DNA of 36,187 nucleotides from the NCBI GenBank assembly GCA_031292675.1, contig JARLGQ010000223.1, forward strand, positions 1 to 36,187, written 5' to 3'. Shown piece by piece: positions 8,526 through 17,779 of this stretch (positions within the stretch are counted from its first letter, which is position 1; every line of letters begins with the position of its first letter). The notes below the pieces were generated by a model. It saw only the letters and a program-made list of their open reading frames with translations, ran no database searches and was not told where the DNA came from. The DNA comes from Acidimicrobiales bacterium. Lineage in GTDB: Bacteria > Actinomycetota > Acidimicrobiia > Acidimicrobiales > UBA8190. The position numbers and the translations under genes are program-made.

Positions 8526-9356
8526 GTGCACACCCACGCAATGAGCCCTGCCTTGGGAGCCGTGGTCGATGGTGTTGGTCTCGCTCCGGAGATGGACGAG
8601 GAGACGGTCTCGGGTGTCAGAGCGGCCCTGTTGAAGCACAAGGTGTTGTGGTTCAGAGGCCAGTGTCTCGATGCGGCGTCACTCACCGCGGTGGCGTCGC
8701 GGTTCGGAACCCCGACCGGGGCCCACCCCGTGGAGCCCAGCCTGGAGGGCCATCCCGAGGTGCTCCCCCTTGATTCGGAAGAGGGCGCTCGTGCCGACGT
8801 GTGGCACAGCGACCTCACGTTCCAGGAGCGCCCACCGCTCGGGGCGATCTTGCACGCCGTGGAGATCCCGCCCGTGGGAGGCGACACGATGTGGACGGAC
8901 ATGTCCGGTGCGTACCAGTCGCTGTCGGCACCGCTACGCGCCTTTGTGGAAGGCCTGACGGCCACCCATTCGGCCAGGAAGGCCGGCGGCTACTTCGCGG
9001 ACCGTGACCCGACAGGTGGAGAGGCTGCAGGTCGCACTGCGGTGACCTCTTCTCGGCATCCCCTGGTGAGGACGCACCCGGAAACAGGCGAACGCAGTCT
9101 GTTCGTGAACCCGCTGTTCACCGACAAGGTGGACGGACTGCGCCGGCGGGAGAGTGACGCACTGCTCGGGTTGCTCTATGAGGCCGCGGTTGCACCCGAG
9201 CGACAGGTCCGGTGGAAATGGGAAGAGGGTGACGTGGCGTTCTGGGACAACCGGTGCACGATGCACTACGCCCTGCTGGACTTCGGGACGGATCGCAGAC
9301 GGATGCTCAGGGTGGCTCTGCACGGGGACAAGCCGGCCGGGGTGCGGGACAGCTAG
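8526..9356 (+). CDS. TauD/TfdA-family Fe(II)/2-oxoglutarate-dependent dioxygenase
   Basis: WHSDLTF (HxD), GGDTMWTDM, FWDNRCTMHYAL, RMLRVALHGD. Confidence 0.88.
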   Translation: MHTHAMSPALGAVVDGVGLAPEMDEETVSGVRAALLKHKVLWFRGQCLDAASLTAVASRFGTPTGAHPVEPSLEGHPEVLPLDSEEGARADVWHSDLTFQERPPLGAILHAVEIPPVGGDTMWTDMSGAYQSLSAPLRAFVEGLTATHSARKAGGYFADRDPTGGEAAGRTAVTSSRHPLVRTHPETGERSLFVNPLFTDKVDGLRRRESDALLGLLYEAAVAPERQVRWKWEEGDVAFWDNRCTMHYALLDFGTDRRRMLRVALHGDKPAGVRDS

Positions 9357-9503
9357 TGCCGCATCGGGCAACGTTTGGCTACTCGACGCCGACTGCTCGG
9401 TAACGGATGCAATTCATCCCGGGGCTTGTCTCCCTGGTCTGGTGAAACGCCCTTGGGTCCAGCAGTCCCACCGCCGCCAGACGGGCCGCTCCGCGCCACG
9501 AGG

Positions 9504-9509
9504 TATCGT
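9504..9509 (+). promoter_or_regulatory. Putative -10 element (TATCGT), leaderless start at 9516
   Basis: TANNNT ending 6 nt before GTG. Confidence 0.45.
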
Positions 9510-9515
9510 CCGCTC

Positions 9516-9923
9516 GTGAGTTCCCACCGGCCCTACGTGCAGGGGCTCGTGCCGTTCGTTCGTGTGCGGGATGTCATGCGTTCGACTGCCTTCTACGAAC
9601 TGTTCGGCTTCGAGGTCCTAGAGAGCTTTGAGCCAGGTGGACATCGGGTCTGGTGTTGGCTTGAGCAGCACCAAGCACGGCTCATGTTGGAGGAAGCCGG
9701 TGGGCCCGTCGTTGCTGCCGAGCAGGCCGTGCAGTTCTACGTCTACGCCGACGATCTGGAGGAGCTGCATGAGCTGTTCCGCGAGGCAGGATTCGAGCCG
9801 GGTCCCATCGGCCCTGGAGCGCCCGGGCCCAACCGCGAATTCCGTGTCGATGACCCTGACGGCTACCGCGTCATGGTCACGGACGCATTCGAGATGTCGT
9901 TACATCCGTTGGCAGAACCGTAA
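9516..9923 (+). CDS. VOC/glyoxalase-bleomycin resistance superfamily protein
   Basis: GTG at 9516 in frame with ORF 9375..9923; FVRVRDVMRSTAFYELFGFEVL...FRVDDPDGYRVMV. Confidence 0.82.
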   Translation: MSSHRPYVQGLVPFVRVRDVMRSTAFYELFGFEVLESFEPGGHRVWCWLEQHQARLMLEEAGGPVVAAEQAVQFYVYADDLEELHELFREAGFEPGPIGPGAPGPNREFRVDDPDGYRVMVTDAFEMSLHPLAEP

Positions 9924-10019
9924 CGCCGATCACGCTGCACTTCGTGATATTTCAATCCGTGCAAACGTGCCCTGATGCGACCCTCTAACTCGTCGTCCCC
10001 GGCGGGCTCGCCTGATCGC

Positions 10020-10913
10020 TCAGGTGGAGGTCCGGGTGGCGAAGATCTTCCCCCCTGCCCCGCTGGAGTTCGAGAAGGTGCCTTGGATCTCGAGCTTGCC
10101 GTTGGTGGTCGAAATGGTGGCGGTGCCGCTGTCGGTGCTCGTGCCGAGAGTGATCTTGAAGGTCATCGTCGAACCGGCCACCGTGCCGGTCATCGTTTCG
10201 ACGCCGATCGGTGACATGACGGCGGCGGTGAATTGTCCTGTCGAGAGATTCTCGGTGTCGATCTGCAGGGCTTCCGCCGAGAGCGAGGTACCGAAGCCGA
10301 CGAGCGCACTCCACGTGCCACGAATCTCGACCGGAGCGCTGGTGGTCAGAGAAGGTGTCGATGCCACGCCGGGAGAGGAACTGAAGGGCCCGACGTGTGC
10401 CAGTGCCAACGCCACGGCCACCAACGCGCAGGCGATGACGACGACCCCCACGCGCGGGCCCATCCGCGTCCTGGGACGGGGCAGAAGTTGGTCGTCGGGG
10501 ACGACGGGCTGGTCGACTTCGAGCCGGCTCCAGTGTTCGCCAGGGGCGTCGGCCCCGAGCCGGAACGCGGGTTCGGGTTCCGCCGACCAGGTTGGGACGG
10601 GCCCGGGAGCTGGCTCGGGCGTGCTGCGGGACGGGAGGCGTTGCGGTCCGACCACGACGGCCTGCTCCGGTCGGATCGGACCCGCCGGTGGCGGTGCGGG
10701 GCGACCCGAGGGTGGGGGGTTGGCCGGGTCCGTGCCCGTGGGATCAACCGCAGAGGGTGCCGCGGCGTCCCGGTCCCGCAACCGGCGCAGCAACATCGAC
10801 ACCGGTTCTCCCTGGTGAGGGGCAGGCCCGTCGGTCTCCCGGGCCGGGGGTGGCTGGAGGCTCCAGTGATGGGGAGCTGCGCCACCGTTCGCGTCTGGGC
10901 GCGGCTCGGTCAC
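10020..10913 (-). CDS. Hypothetical single-TM protein with Pro-rich N-terminal region and C-terminal beta-rich domain
   Basis: ORF 10020..10937 with TTG start; GTG at 10913 also possible; TM VVVIACALVAVALALAHV. Confidence 0.65.
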   Translation of the reverse strand: MTEPRPDANGGAAPHHWSLQPPPARETDGPAPHQGEPVSMLLRRLRDRDAAAPSAVDPTGTDPANPPPSGRPAPPPAGPIRPEQAVVVGPQRLPSRSTPEPAPGPVPTWSAEPEPAFRLGADAPGEHWSRLEVDQPVVPDDQLLPRPRTRMGPRVGVVVIACALVAVALALAHVGPFSSSPGVASTPSLTTSAPVEIRGTWSALVGFGTSLSAEALQIDTENLSTGQFTAAVMSPIGVETMTGTVAGSTMTFKITLGTSTDSGTATISTTNGKLEIQGTFSNSSGAGGKIFATRTST

Positions 10914-10985
10914 TGTTGTGACATCGGCGGACCGCAAATGGGCCTTGAGGAGTGCCCAGCGGTGTGCCCGACGAATTAGGGCGGC

Positions 10986-11741
10986 CTAAGTTCTGCTCCT
11001 CCTGCCCTCCTCCGGCATCCCTCGTCCTTCAGTGCTCAAGGGCAACACCATCAGCTGGACCGTGTTGCGTTCGCCGGTGGGGGAGCGAAACCCCGGCGCC
11101 GAGCTTGGAACGCCACGGCGGCGAAAGCCCATCGACTCGAAGAAGGCGATGGCCCCGTGGTTCTCGCCCATGGTCTCCAGATGGCAGCCCCGTACGCCCA
11201 CGTCGCGCAGCGTGTCCAGCCACCGGTGCATCAGGGCGGCACCGACCCCCATGCCGCGCACCGAGGGGAGCAGGTCGATGTGCAGATGGGCGGGCCAGCG
11301 CTCGTCGTACACGCTGGCGGGTGGGAGCCGGCGACGCATCGCGTCGACGATCACGTCGCCGAATGAACGCCACACCACGCCGGCCGTGCCGGGCCTGAAC
11401 CCGATGCCGCGCCGAAGGAAGTGGCGCCCGAAGATGCCGGCCGGACTCCATGCCCGGCGGGAGTCCACGCAGCCGAGCAGATACCCGGCCGCGACGCCGT
11501 CGCGCTCGGCGACGAGCGCGGACTCCGGCTCCGCGTCGGTGTAGTACGCGGTGAAGTGTTCGGCGAAACTTTCGGTGTCGCGCCACAGCCAGTCGACGGG
11601 CTCTCCCATGTAGCCGGTCACGTGGCAGATGTGTCGCACCTGGGGTCGGTCGCGCGACTCGTAGGGCCTGACGACGACTTCTGCCGCGGTTGCGTCTCCG
11701 GAGCGCCGGCCGGTTGTTCCCACGGTCCGATGGTCGCACAT
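10986..11741 (-). CDS. GNAT-family N-acetyltransferase
   Basis: LLPSVRGMGVGAALMHRWLD and HLETMGENHGAIAFFESMGF; ATG at 11741. Confidence 0.82.
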   Translation of the reverse strand: MCDHRTVGTTGRRSGDATAAEVVVRPYESRDRPQVRHICHVTGYMGEPVDWLWRDTESFAEHFTAYYTDAEPESALVAERDGVAAGYLLGCVDSRRAWSPAGIFGRHFLRRGIGFRPGTAGVVWRSFGDVIVDAMRRRLPPASVYDERWPAHLHIDLLPSVRGMGVGAALMHRWLDTLRDVGVRGCHLETMGENHGAIAFFESMGFRRRGVPSSAPGFRSPTGERNTVQLMVLPLSTEGRGMPEEGRRSRT

Positions 11742-11812
11742 GGGGTTTCCCGAGTGGGGCCGAAGATGGGGGTCCGTGGGTCGATGGTCGGGCGGACAGG
11801 AGCGACGGTCGG

Positions 11813-12610
11813 TCAGGGTCCCAGGTCCCAGAGGAGGCGGTAGAACCGGGTGCGAACGGGATCGCTCTGGACGCCGTAGGAGGCGAGCAACCGGCTCTCC
11901 CAGCCACGACCGAAGTTCCACTGCGTGCTCCACGTGGCGACGGCGAGGTCGGCCCAGCGATCGGCCACGCCCAGGGCCCCGAGGTCGACATGGCCCGACC
12001 AGTGGCCGGCGGCGGTGAGGATGGTGTTGGGAGCACAGGCGTCTCCGTGACAGACCACGGCTCTGTCGATCGGGGGTGCATCGCCGAGGACGTCGAGAGC
12101 CTGTTGCAGGGACAGAGACCGATGGACGGGGTGCCATCGCTGTGGATCGACGAGCCCCGCCGATGCACGGGCCCGGGCGTCGGCCACGCGGTCTTCGTTC
12201 GACCACGAGAACGGGCACGTGTCCACGGGGAGGGCGTCGTGCAAGGCGCGCAATCCTTTCCCTATCGCCTTGACCGCGGTCGCCGGATCTCTCCTCCAGC
12301 GGTCTGCAACCGCACTGTCTCCCGGCACCGGGCTGATGGACATCCAGCGTCCGGTGTCGTCGGCGCCCTGGTCCAGGACCCGGGGCACCGGCGTGAAGAC
12401 GCTTGCCCAGCTCATCCGGGCTGCCTCGGCGTCCAGGTCGATCCCGCTGGCCGCGGGCGCCCATTTCACGAAGTAGCGATCGACACCGCTCCCGATCTCG
12501 AAGGTGAGCCCTCCCAGCTCGTTCTCCCACACCGGTCTGAGGGGCTGTTCACCGGCCAGCGCGGCGACGGGCTCCGGTATGTGCGGCTGTCGGGCGGGGC
12601 CGGCGGGCAT
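11813..12610 (-). CDS. Aminoglycoside 3'-phosphotransferase-like (APH family) kinase
   Basis: VVCHGDACAPNTIL, GHVDLGALGVADRWADLA, FYRLLWDL; internal ATG 12610 preceded by AGAGGAA (ORF extends to 12652). Confidence 0.8.
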   Translation of the reverse strand: MPAGPARQPHIPEPVAALAGEQPLRPVWENELGGLTFEIGSGVDRYFVKWAPAASGIDLDAEAARMSWASVFTPVPRVLDQGADDTGRWMSISPVPGDSAVADRWRRDPATAVKAIGKGLRALHDALPVDTCPFSWSNEDRVADARARASAGLVDPQRWHPVHRSLSLQQALDVLGDAPPIDRAVVCHGDACAPNTILTAAGHWSGHVDLGALGVADRWADLAVATWSTQWNFGRGWESRLLASYGVQSDPVRTRFYRLLWDLGP

Positions 12611-12636
12611 GGCGTCGTTCCTCTCACCAGTGTTGA

Positions 12637-13104
12637 TCAGCGGCTTCGCCACGTGCTCGGACGTGGATCCCGGGACAAAGCGGCAAGGTAGGCGTTGTAC
12701 TCGGCCAACTCGGGATCTTCGGCCTCCGCTCGTGCCAAGGCGAGCTCACCGGGATCGGGGGCGGCCCCGTCGTGCCCTTGCGAACCGGGTTGCTCGACGG
12801 TAGGGGGCGCGGCCGCTTCTTGGAGCCGGCGTAAGCCGCGCCGCCCCACCGTGTCGGGATCGTCGTGCACGAAGTGCCACCAGAAGATCGTGCCGAACAC
12901 GGCGAAGCACGGCCACATGACCGAGTAGATCCAGCCCAGCGAGTCCCCCGACAAGCCCACTCCGACCTGCCACCAGCAGGCGACGGCGCACCCCGGAACC
13001 CACACCACGAGGGCGAGGTGGGCCAGCACAGACCGCCGCGTCCACCAGCAACCGGGGGGAGAGACGGGGTGAGAGAGAGGCGCGGCCGGCACCGGGACGG
13101 ACAC
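12637..13104 (-). CDS. Small two-TM membrane protein of unknown function
   Basis: GTG at 13104, 7 nt after the DUF3817 gene stop; two W-rich TM segments. Confidence 0.65.
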   Translation of the reverse strand: MSVPVPAAPLSHPVSPPGCWWTRRSVLAHLALVVWVPGCAVACWWQVGVGLSGDSLGWIYSVMWPCFAVFGTIFWWHFVHDDPDTVGRRGLRRLQEAAAPPTVEQPGSQGHDGAAPDPGELALARAEAEDPELAEYNAYLAALSRDPRPSTWRSR

Positions 13105-13111
13105 GGCGGGG

Positions 13112-13480
13112 TCAGGCCTGCTCCGGCGCGGTTCCCGAGGTTTCCGTGCCCATGTCGGGCCCGGTCACGGCTCGAGCGGCGCGTGTCTGTTTGGAGTACT
13201 CAGACGTCAGCTTGCGCTCGGCGATGATCGCTCCGAAGGGCACGGTGCCGGCGAGGAGGACGAGGAGGGTGCGGCCCACGGGGATGTAGAGCTTCCGGGT
13301 CAGATCGAAGGCCACGACGAGGTAGACGAGATAGAGGAACCCATGGAGTGTTCCGAAGATGTTGACCACCCCGGGGTGGCCTTCCACCTGCAAAGGGATG
13401 CCCACGAAGACGAGGATGATGAGCAGGACGGCGGTGAGGTAAGCCATCACCCTGTAGCGCGTGAGCACGGCGTGGTCCAC
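13112..13480 (-). CDS. DUF3817-family integral membrane protein
   Basis: GTLHGFLYLVYLVVAFDLTRKL and GTVPFGAIIAERKL typical of DUF3817. Confidence 0.8.
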   Translation of the reverse strand: MDHAVLTRYRVMAYLTAVLLIILVFVGIPLQVEGHPGVVNIFGTLHGFLYLVYLVVAFDLTRKLYIPVGRTLLVLLAGTVPFGAIIAERKLTSEYSKQTRAARAVTGPDMGTETSGTAPEQA

Positions 13481-13487
13481 GGGCGCG

Positions 13488-13493
13488 ATTCTA
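13488..13493 (-). promoter_or_regulatory. Putative -10 element (TAGAAT), leaderless start at 13480
   Basis: TANNNT ending 7 nt before GTG. Confidence 0.45.
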
Positions 13494-13522
13494 CGAGGTC
13501 GCCCCCCACCGCTCCCATCGGG

Positions 13523-14524
13523 TCAGAGAGGACTCCCGGCCGCCGGGTTCGCGGCCACCCCCGTGCCCGGGAACCGCTGGCGGAAGGCCCGGACCGTGTA
13601 CCCCGTCAGGCGGCAGGCCCCCTTGGCTCGCGCATAGGCGCTGCGGGGGAGGTTCAGGATGGGACCGAGCTCACCGAAGTAGTTGCCGACCCCGATGACA
13701 GCCAGACCCTCTTCGGCCCCGTCGGCACGGACCCGGTAGATCTCCACCTCTCCCTCGTTGACCAGGTAGACGAGGTCCCCCCGGTCTCCTTGCTCGAAAA
13801 GGATTTCGCCATCGGCCAACGACACCTCTTCGGGGGCCCGGTCGGCGGCCGCGAAATGGGGGGCGAGCTCGATCACGCGGTCCGCGATGTTGGTGATGCG
13901 GTCGTCGTGTGTCGAAACGAGCACCATGCGGCCCGGCACCGAGAGCTGGCGCAACAATCGCAGTACGCCCTCGACCTGGATGTAGTCGAGGTGGGCGGTG
14001 GGCTCGTCGGCCACCACCAACGGGGGATCGTGGGCAAGGGCCCGGGCGATGGCAACGCGTTGCTGCTGTCCTCCTGACAACTGCCCGGGACGGTGCCCGG
14101 CCCTGTCGGAAAGACCCACGACCTCGAGCAGGTCGTCAGCGCGTTGGGCTGCCGCCTTGTACGGCAGGCGCGCCAAACGGAGGGGGGCCATCACATTGGC
14201 GCGCGCCGAGAGGCTGCGGATCAGGTTGAAGGCCTGGAACACCACGCCCACCGTGTAGCGGCGGTACTCACCGAGGGCGGGGCCGGTCAAGTTGCCCACG
14301 TCGTTGTGGCGAAACGAGATCGACCCGGAGGTGGGGGTCAACAGCCCGGCGAGACAGGACAGCAACGTGGTCTTCCCGCACCCGCTCGGTCCCAGGACGA
14401 CCACCAGCTCGCCGTCGTCGGCGTTGAACGAGAGGCCGCTCAGGGGACGAACCACGTACCCGCCGGAGGGGAATTCCACGGTCAGGTCGCGGACCTCGAG
14501 CTCAGCCCGCACGTGCCCGGTCAC
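13523..14524 (-). CDS. ABC transporter ATP-binding protein with C-terminal cyclic-nucleotide-binding-type domain
   Basis: Walker A GPSGCGKTT, LSGGQQQR signature, Walker B LVVADEPT; C-terminus EILFEQGDRGDLVYLVNEGEVEIYR...YFGELGPILNLPRSAYARA is Crp/cNMP-like. Confidence 0.88.
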   Translation of the reverse strand: MTGHVRAELEVRDLTVEFPSGGYVVRPLSGLSFNADDGELVVVLGPSGCGKTTLLSCLAGLLTPTSGSISFRHNDVGNLTGPALGEYRRYTVGVVFQAFNLIRSLSARANVMAPLRLARLPYKAAAQRADDLLEVVGLSDRAGHRPGQLSGGQQQRVAIARALAHDPPLVVADEPTAHLDYIQVEGVLRLLRQLSVPGRMVLVSTHDDRITNIADRVIELAPHFAAADRAPEEVSLADGEILFEQGDRGDLVYLVNEGEVEIYRVRADGAEEGLAVIGVGNYFGELGPILNLPRSAYARAKGACRLTGYTVRAFRQRFPGTGVAANPAAGSPL

Positions 14525-15648
14525 CCCGCGAAGGCGATGGCCGGGTCGGCCGAGACCGCCCGCCGCAGGGCGGCCAGGCTCGCGATGATGCCGACCACGA
14601 GTGCGGTCACGGGCAGCACCACGAAGGCGCTCGTGGGGATGTCGACGGGTTGGGCGAAGAGCCCCTTCATGAGGTTGGCGATGAGAGCGGCCATGGCGGC
14701 GGCGGCCAGTGACACGAGGACCGCCTGGACGACCAGCCCGGCGAACAACATCGCCGACGAGGCACCCAGAGCCTTGAGCACGGCGAAGTCACGCGTCCGC
14801 TCCAGGGCGGTGACGTAGACGAGGGCCGCCACGATGAACACTGCGATCACCCACATGAAGGCCCGGGAATTGCTGATGGAGGAGACCACGGGGGCCATCT
14901 GGTCGAGGCTGGCCGTCTCGATCTGTTGGTTCGAATAGGCGCTGAGCCCAGGTGGAAGGCGTCTCGGGGTCCCCGATGTGATGACGGCGCCGATCAGCGG
15001 CCGCCCTCCGTACAGGACGGCCTGGGCATCGTGGAGCGTGACATAGGCATCGGGCTGTCCGCCGAGCAATGTCTTGCCGGCGACGGTGCCCACCACGCGG
15101 AAGGTGAGCCCTGCGACGGTGAAGTGCCCACCGACTCCGAGCCCGAGGCGGGCGTCGACGACGGCGTCTCCGTTGCCTCGGACGCCTCGACCGGCGGTAA
15201 GCACGGTGGTGCCGAGGCCCTCGGAGCGTCCCCCGATCAACACCACGCTGTCGGTGACGGTGCCGACCCGCGTGGCCTCGGGGACCACGATGATGGGTTG
15301 AGCCCGCACGACCCCGGGTTCCCGGGCGACGGCGGACACCGTCGACGATGGCATCGTCGAGAGGGCGTCGACCCTTCCCGATGCGCCTGTGCTCAGCACC
15401 CAGGAGTCGGCCCGCGCCGCTCCCACGGTCTGGGCGATCTCGTTGCCGAGCCCCGCCACCATGCCCGACAGGAGCAGCCCCATGGCGAACACCAGCCCCG
15501 CTCCGATCACCGCGATGAGGAATTGCCGGGCCCGGAAGCGCAGATCCTGCAACGTGATCCCGAGTATCCCCACGGTCCTCCGCGTCGTGTCGACCGGTTC
15601 GAAAGCATAGGAGACGGTCGTCTCGGGGGCCCTGTGCTCGACCGGCAT
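14521..15648 (-). CDS. ABC transporter permease, FtsX/MacB type
   Basis: 4 bp overlap with the ATPase gene; TM segment, periplasmic domain, three C-terminal TMs (TALERTRDFAVLKALGAS). Confidence 0.88.
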   Translation of the reverse strand: MPVEHRAPETTVSYAFEPVDTTRRTVGILGITLQDLRFRARQFLIAVIGAGLVFAMGLLLSGMVAGLGNEIAQTVGAARADSWVLSTGASGRVDALSTMPSSTVSAVAREPGVVRAQPIIVVPEATRVGTVTDSVVLIGGRSEGLGTTVLTAGRGVRGNGDAVVDARLGLGVGGHFTVAGLTFRVVGTVAGKTLLGGQPDAYVTLHDAQAVLYGGRPLIGAVITSGTPRRLPPGLSAYSNQQIETASLDQMAPVVSSISNSRAFMWVIAVFIVAALVYVTALERTRDFAVLKALGASSAMLFAGLVVQAVLVSLAAAAMAALIANLMKGLFAQPVDIPTSAFVVLPVTALVVGIIASLAALRRAVSADPAIAFAG

Positions 15649-15674
15649 AGCTCCTGGCTACGATCCCGCACGCC

Positions 15675-16532
15675 ATGAGGATGACGGCCTTCGGACAGCA
15701 GACCGCGGTTGAGCCACATCCCGGTGGCGGTGGCCGCTACCGCGCCGTGGTGAGCGATCGTTGGAACGCGCCGGTGCTCCCGCACGGCGGGATCGTCACC
15801 GCCCTGGCACTGCGGGCCATGGCTGTCGAGCTCGGTGCTCCCGACCAGACGCTGCGGTCGGTGACGACGGTGTTCGCCGCCCGGGTGCCGCCGGGCCCCG
15901 TCGACATCGACGTCACCGTGCTTCGCAACGGGCGGACCATGTCCCAGGCCACCGCCACGGTTCGCCCGACCGGGCACGATAGCGGGCACACCGCCATCGC
16001 CGTCTTCGGGGGAACGCGCCACGGGTTCGAGTTCACCGATGTGACGTGTCCGGAGGTGGTGCCGCCCGAGGAGTGCCCGTCATTCCGCGATCCACCTCCC
16101 GAGGGGGTCACCGCGTTCCCGCACACATCGTTCTGGGACCGTGTCGAGTCACGTGTGGCCGTCGGTCATGCCCCCTGGGACGAATGGGAGCCTTCCACCT
16201 CCGAACGCGTGTACTGGTACCGGTTCGACGACCCGCCCCTCGACGACCAGGGCGAGTGGGATCCCCTGGCCTTGGTGGCGTTGTGCGACACGATGCCCGG
16301 CGCGGTGGGGGAGCGGTTGGGTCCGGGCCTGCCCATGTGGTTCGGGCCCAGCGCCGACCTGACCGTGCACGTGCTGGGCCGGGCCACCTCGGAATGGCTG
16401 CTCGCCCGCAACCGCGCCCGACATGCCGGGGACGGGTACGCCTCGGTGGAGATGGAACTTTGGGACCCAGCACGCGGGATCGTCGCCTACGCCACGCAGA
16501 TGATGTTCTTCAGCTTTCCGAGCGGCTCATGA
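15675..16532 (+). CDS. Thioesterase-family (hotdog, TesB-like) protein
   Basis: RWNAPVLPHGGIVTALALRAM, GPVDIDVTVLRNGRTMSQATATV. Confidence 0.78.
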   Translation: MRMTAFGQQTAVEPHPGGGGRYRAVVSDRWNAPVLPHGGIVTALALRAMAVELGAPDQTLRSVTTVFAARVPPGPVDIDVTVLRNGRTMSQATATVRPTGHDSGHTAIAVFGGTRHGFEFTDVTCPEVVPPEECPSFRDPPPEGVTAFPHTSFWDRVESRVAVGHAPWDEWEPSTSERVYWYRFDDPPLDDQGEWDPLALVALCDTMPGAVGERLGPGLPMWFGPSADLTVHVLGRATSEWLLARNRARHAGDGYASVEMELWDPARGIVAYATQMMFFSFPSGS

Positions 16533-16553
16533 GGCCGGATCGGGGGAGCTTGC

Positions 16554-17678
16554 TCACACCTCGACTTTGACGGTCTGTGAGAGGCGGTCGACGGCCTCGA
16601 CGTATTCCTCCACGAGGTCGAAGATCACGTCGCGTGACTTGCGGACCCGGGTGGCGCGCCCGATGACCTGGCCGCAGGGGTTGAAGGCGACGTCCTTGGC
16701 CTCCTCGGGGTGGCGGTGCGTGGCTCCCACCGCCTCGATGGCCACCATCATCTGCAACGGCATGGGGAGCGGGTCCGGTGTGTCGGGTCGCTCCCAGGCT
16801 TCGGTCCAGTCGTTCTTGAGCATGCGGCACGGCTTGCCGGTGAAGGACTTCGATCGCACCGTGTCACGGCTGGTGGCGGCGAGGTAGCTCTTCATCTGCC
16901 CGGGCGGGGTGTTGGCCTCCTCGACGGTCAGCCACAACGTCCCCGACCACACGCCCTGGGCGCCCATGGCCAGGGCGGCGGCGATCTGCCGACCGCTGCC
17001 CACGCCTCCGGCGGCAAGCACCGGGAGCGGGGCCACGGCGTCGATGACCTCGGGCCACAAGACGAGAGACCCCACGTCGCCGGTGTGACCCCCACCCTCG
17101 GTGCCCTGGCACACGATGAAGTCGAGACCGGCCTCCTTGTGGCCGAGGGCGTGCTTCACGGACCCGGCGAGCGCCCCGATGAGACGGCCCGACTCCTTCA
17201 CCCGGGCGATCACGTCGGCGGGGGGCGTCCCCAGCGCGTTGGCGATGAGCTTCACCTTGTCGTGGCGCAAGGCCGCTTCCAACAGGGGCTTGCCGGTGGC
17301 CTCGGTCCAGCCCATCATCCCGCTGCGGCGCTCGTCGGCGGGGGGCTCGGGCACGCCGTGCTCGGCCAGGAGCCGCCGCGCGAAGCGCCGGTGGTCGTCT
17401 GGGACCATGGACTGCAGCTGGGCCTCGAGCTTCACGGGATCCATCTCGCCCATGCCCTCGTACTTGCCGGGGATGACGATGTCGACGCCGTAAGGGTTGT
17501 CACCGACGTGCTCGTCCAGCCAGACGAGCTCCATCTCGAGCTCTTCGGGAGAGAAACCTATGGCCCCGAGCACGCCGAACCCACCGGCGTTGGACACCGC
17601 CGCCACGACGTCGCGGCAGTGGGTGAAGGCGAAGATGGGGAACTCGATGCCGAGTCGGTCACAGATCTCGGTGTGCAC
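16554..17678 (-). CDS. Nitronate monooxygenase / 2-nitropropane dioxygenase-family flavoprotein
   Basis: EGGGHTGDVGSLVLWPEV, LAAGGVGSGRQIAAALAMGAQGVWSGTLWL; GTG start with GAAGGAG upstream. Confidence 0.87.
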   Translation of the reverse strand: MHTEICDRLGIEFPIFAFTHCRDVVAAVSNAGGFGVLGAIGFSPEELEMELVWLDEHVGDNPYGVDIVIPGKYEGMGEMDPVKLEAQLQSMVPDDHRRFARRLLAEHGVPEPPADERRSGMMGWTEATGKPLLEAALRHDKVKLIANALGTPPADVIARVKESGRLIGALAGSVKHALGHKEAGLDFIVCQGTEGGGHTGDVGSLVLWPEVIDAVAPLPVLAAGGVGSGRQIAAALAMGAQGVWSGTLWLTVEEANTPPGQMKSYLAATSRDTVRSKSFTGKPCRMLKNDWTEAWERPDTPDPLPMPLQMMVAIEAVGATHRHPEEAKDVAFNPCGQVIGRATRVRKSRDVIFDLVEEYVEAVDRLSQTVKVEV

Positions 17679-17697
17679 TGGTGGCTCCTTCGGTTGT

Positions 17698-17778
17698 GTG
17701 TCTCAGGGACTCTTGCGTGTCTCAGGGGACTTTTCGTGTCTCAGGGATGTCGGTCAGGGATGTCGGTCAGGGACGTCG
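17698..17778. repeat. Imperfect compound tandem repeat: GTGTCTCAGGGA-type units (19,19,17 bp) grading into GTCAGGGAYGTCG units (13,13 bp)
   Basis: Units at 17698-17716, 17717-17735, 17736-17752, 17753-17765, 17766-17778. Confidence 0.85.
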
Positions 17779-17779
17779 G

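Noticed and set aside
9929-9948. ATCACG-N8-CGTGAT inverted repeat after the VOC gene
   Set aside because: Only 6-bp arms with an 8-nt loop and no U-tract; too weak to call a terminator or operator
17698-17778. CRISPR-like array
   Set aside because: Units are contiguous with changing period and no unique spacers; it is a tandem repeat
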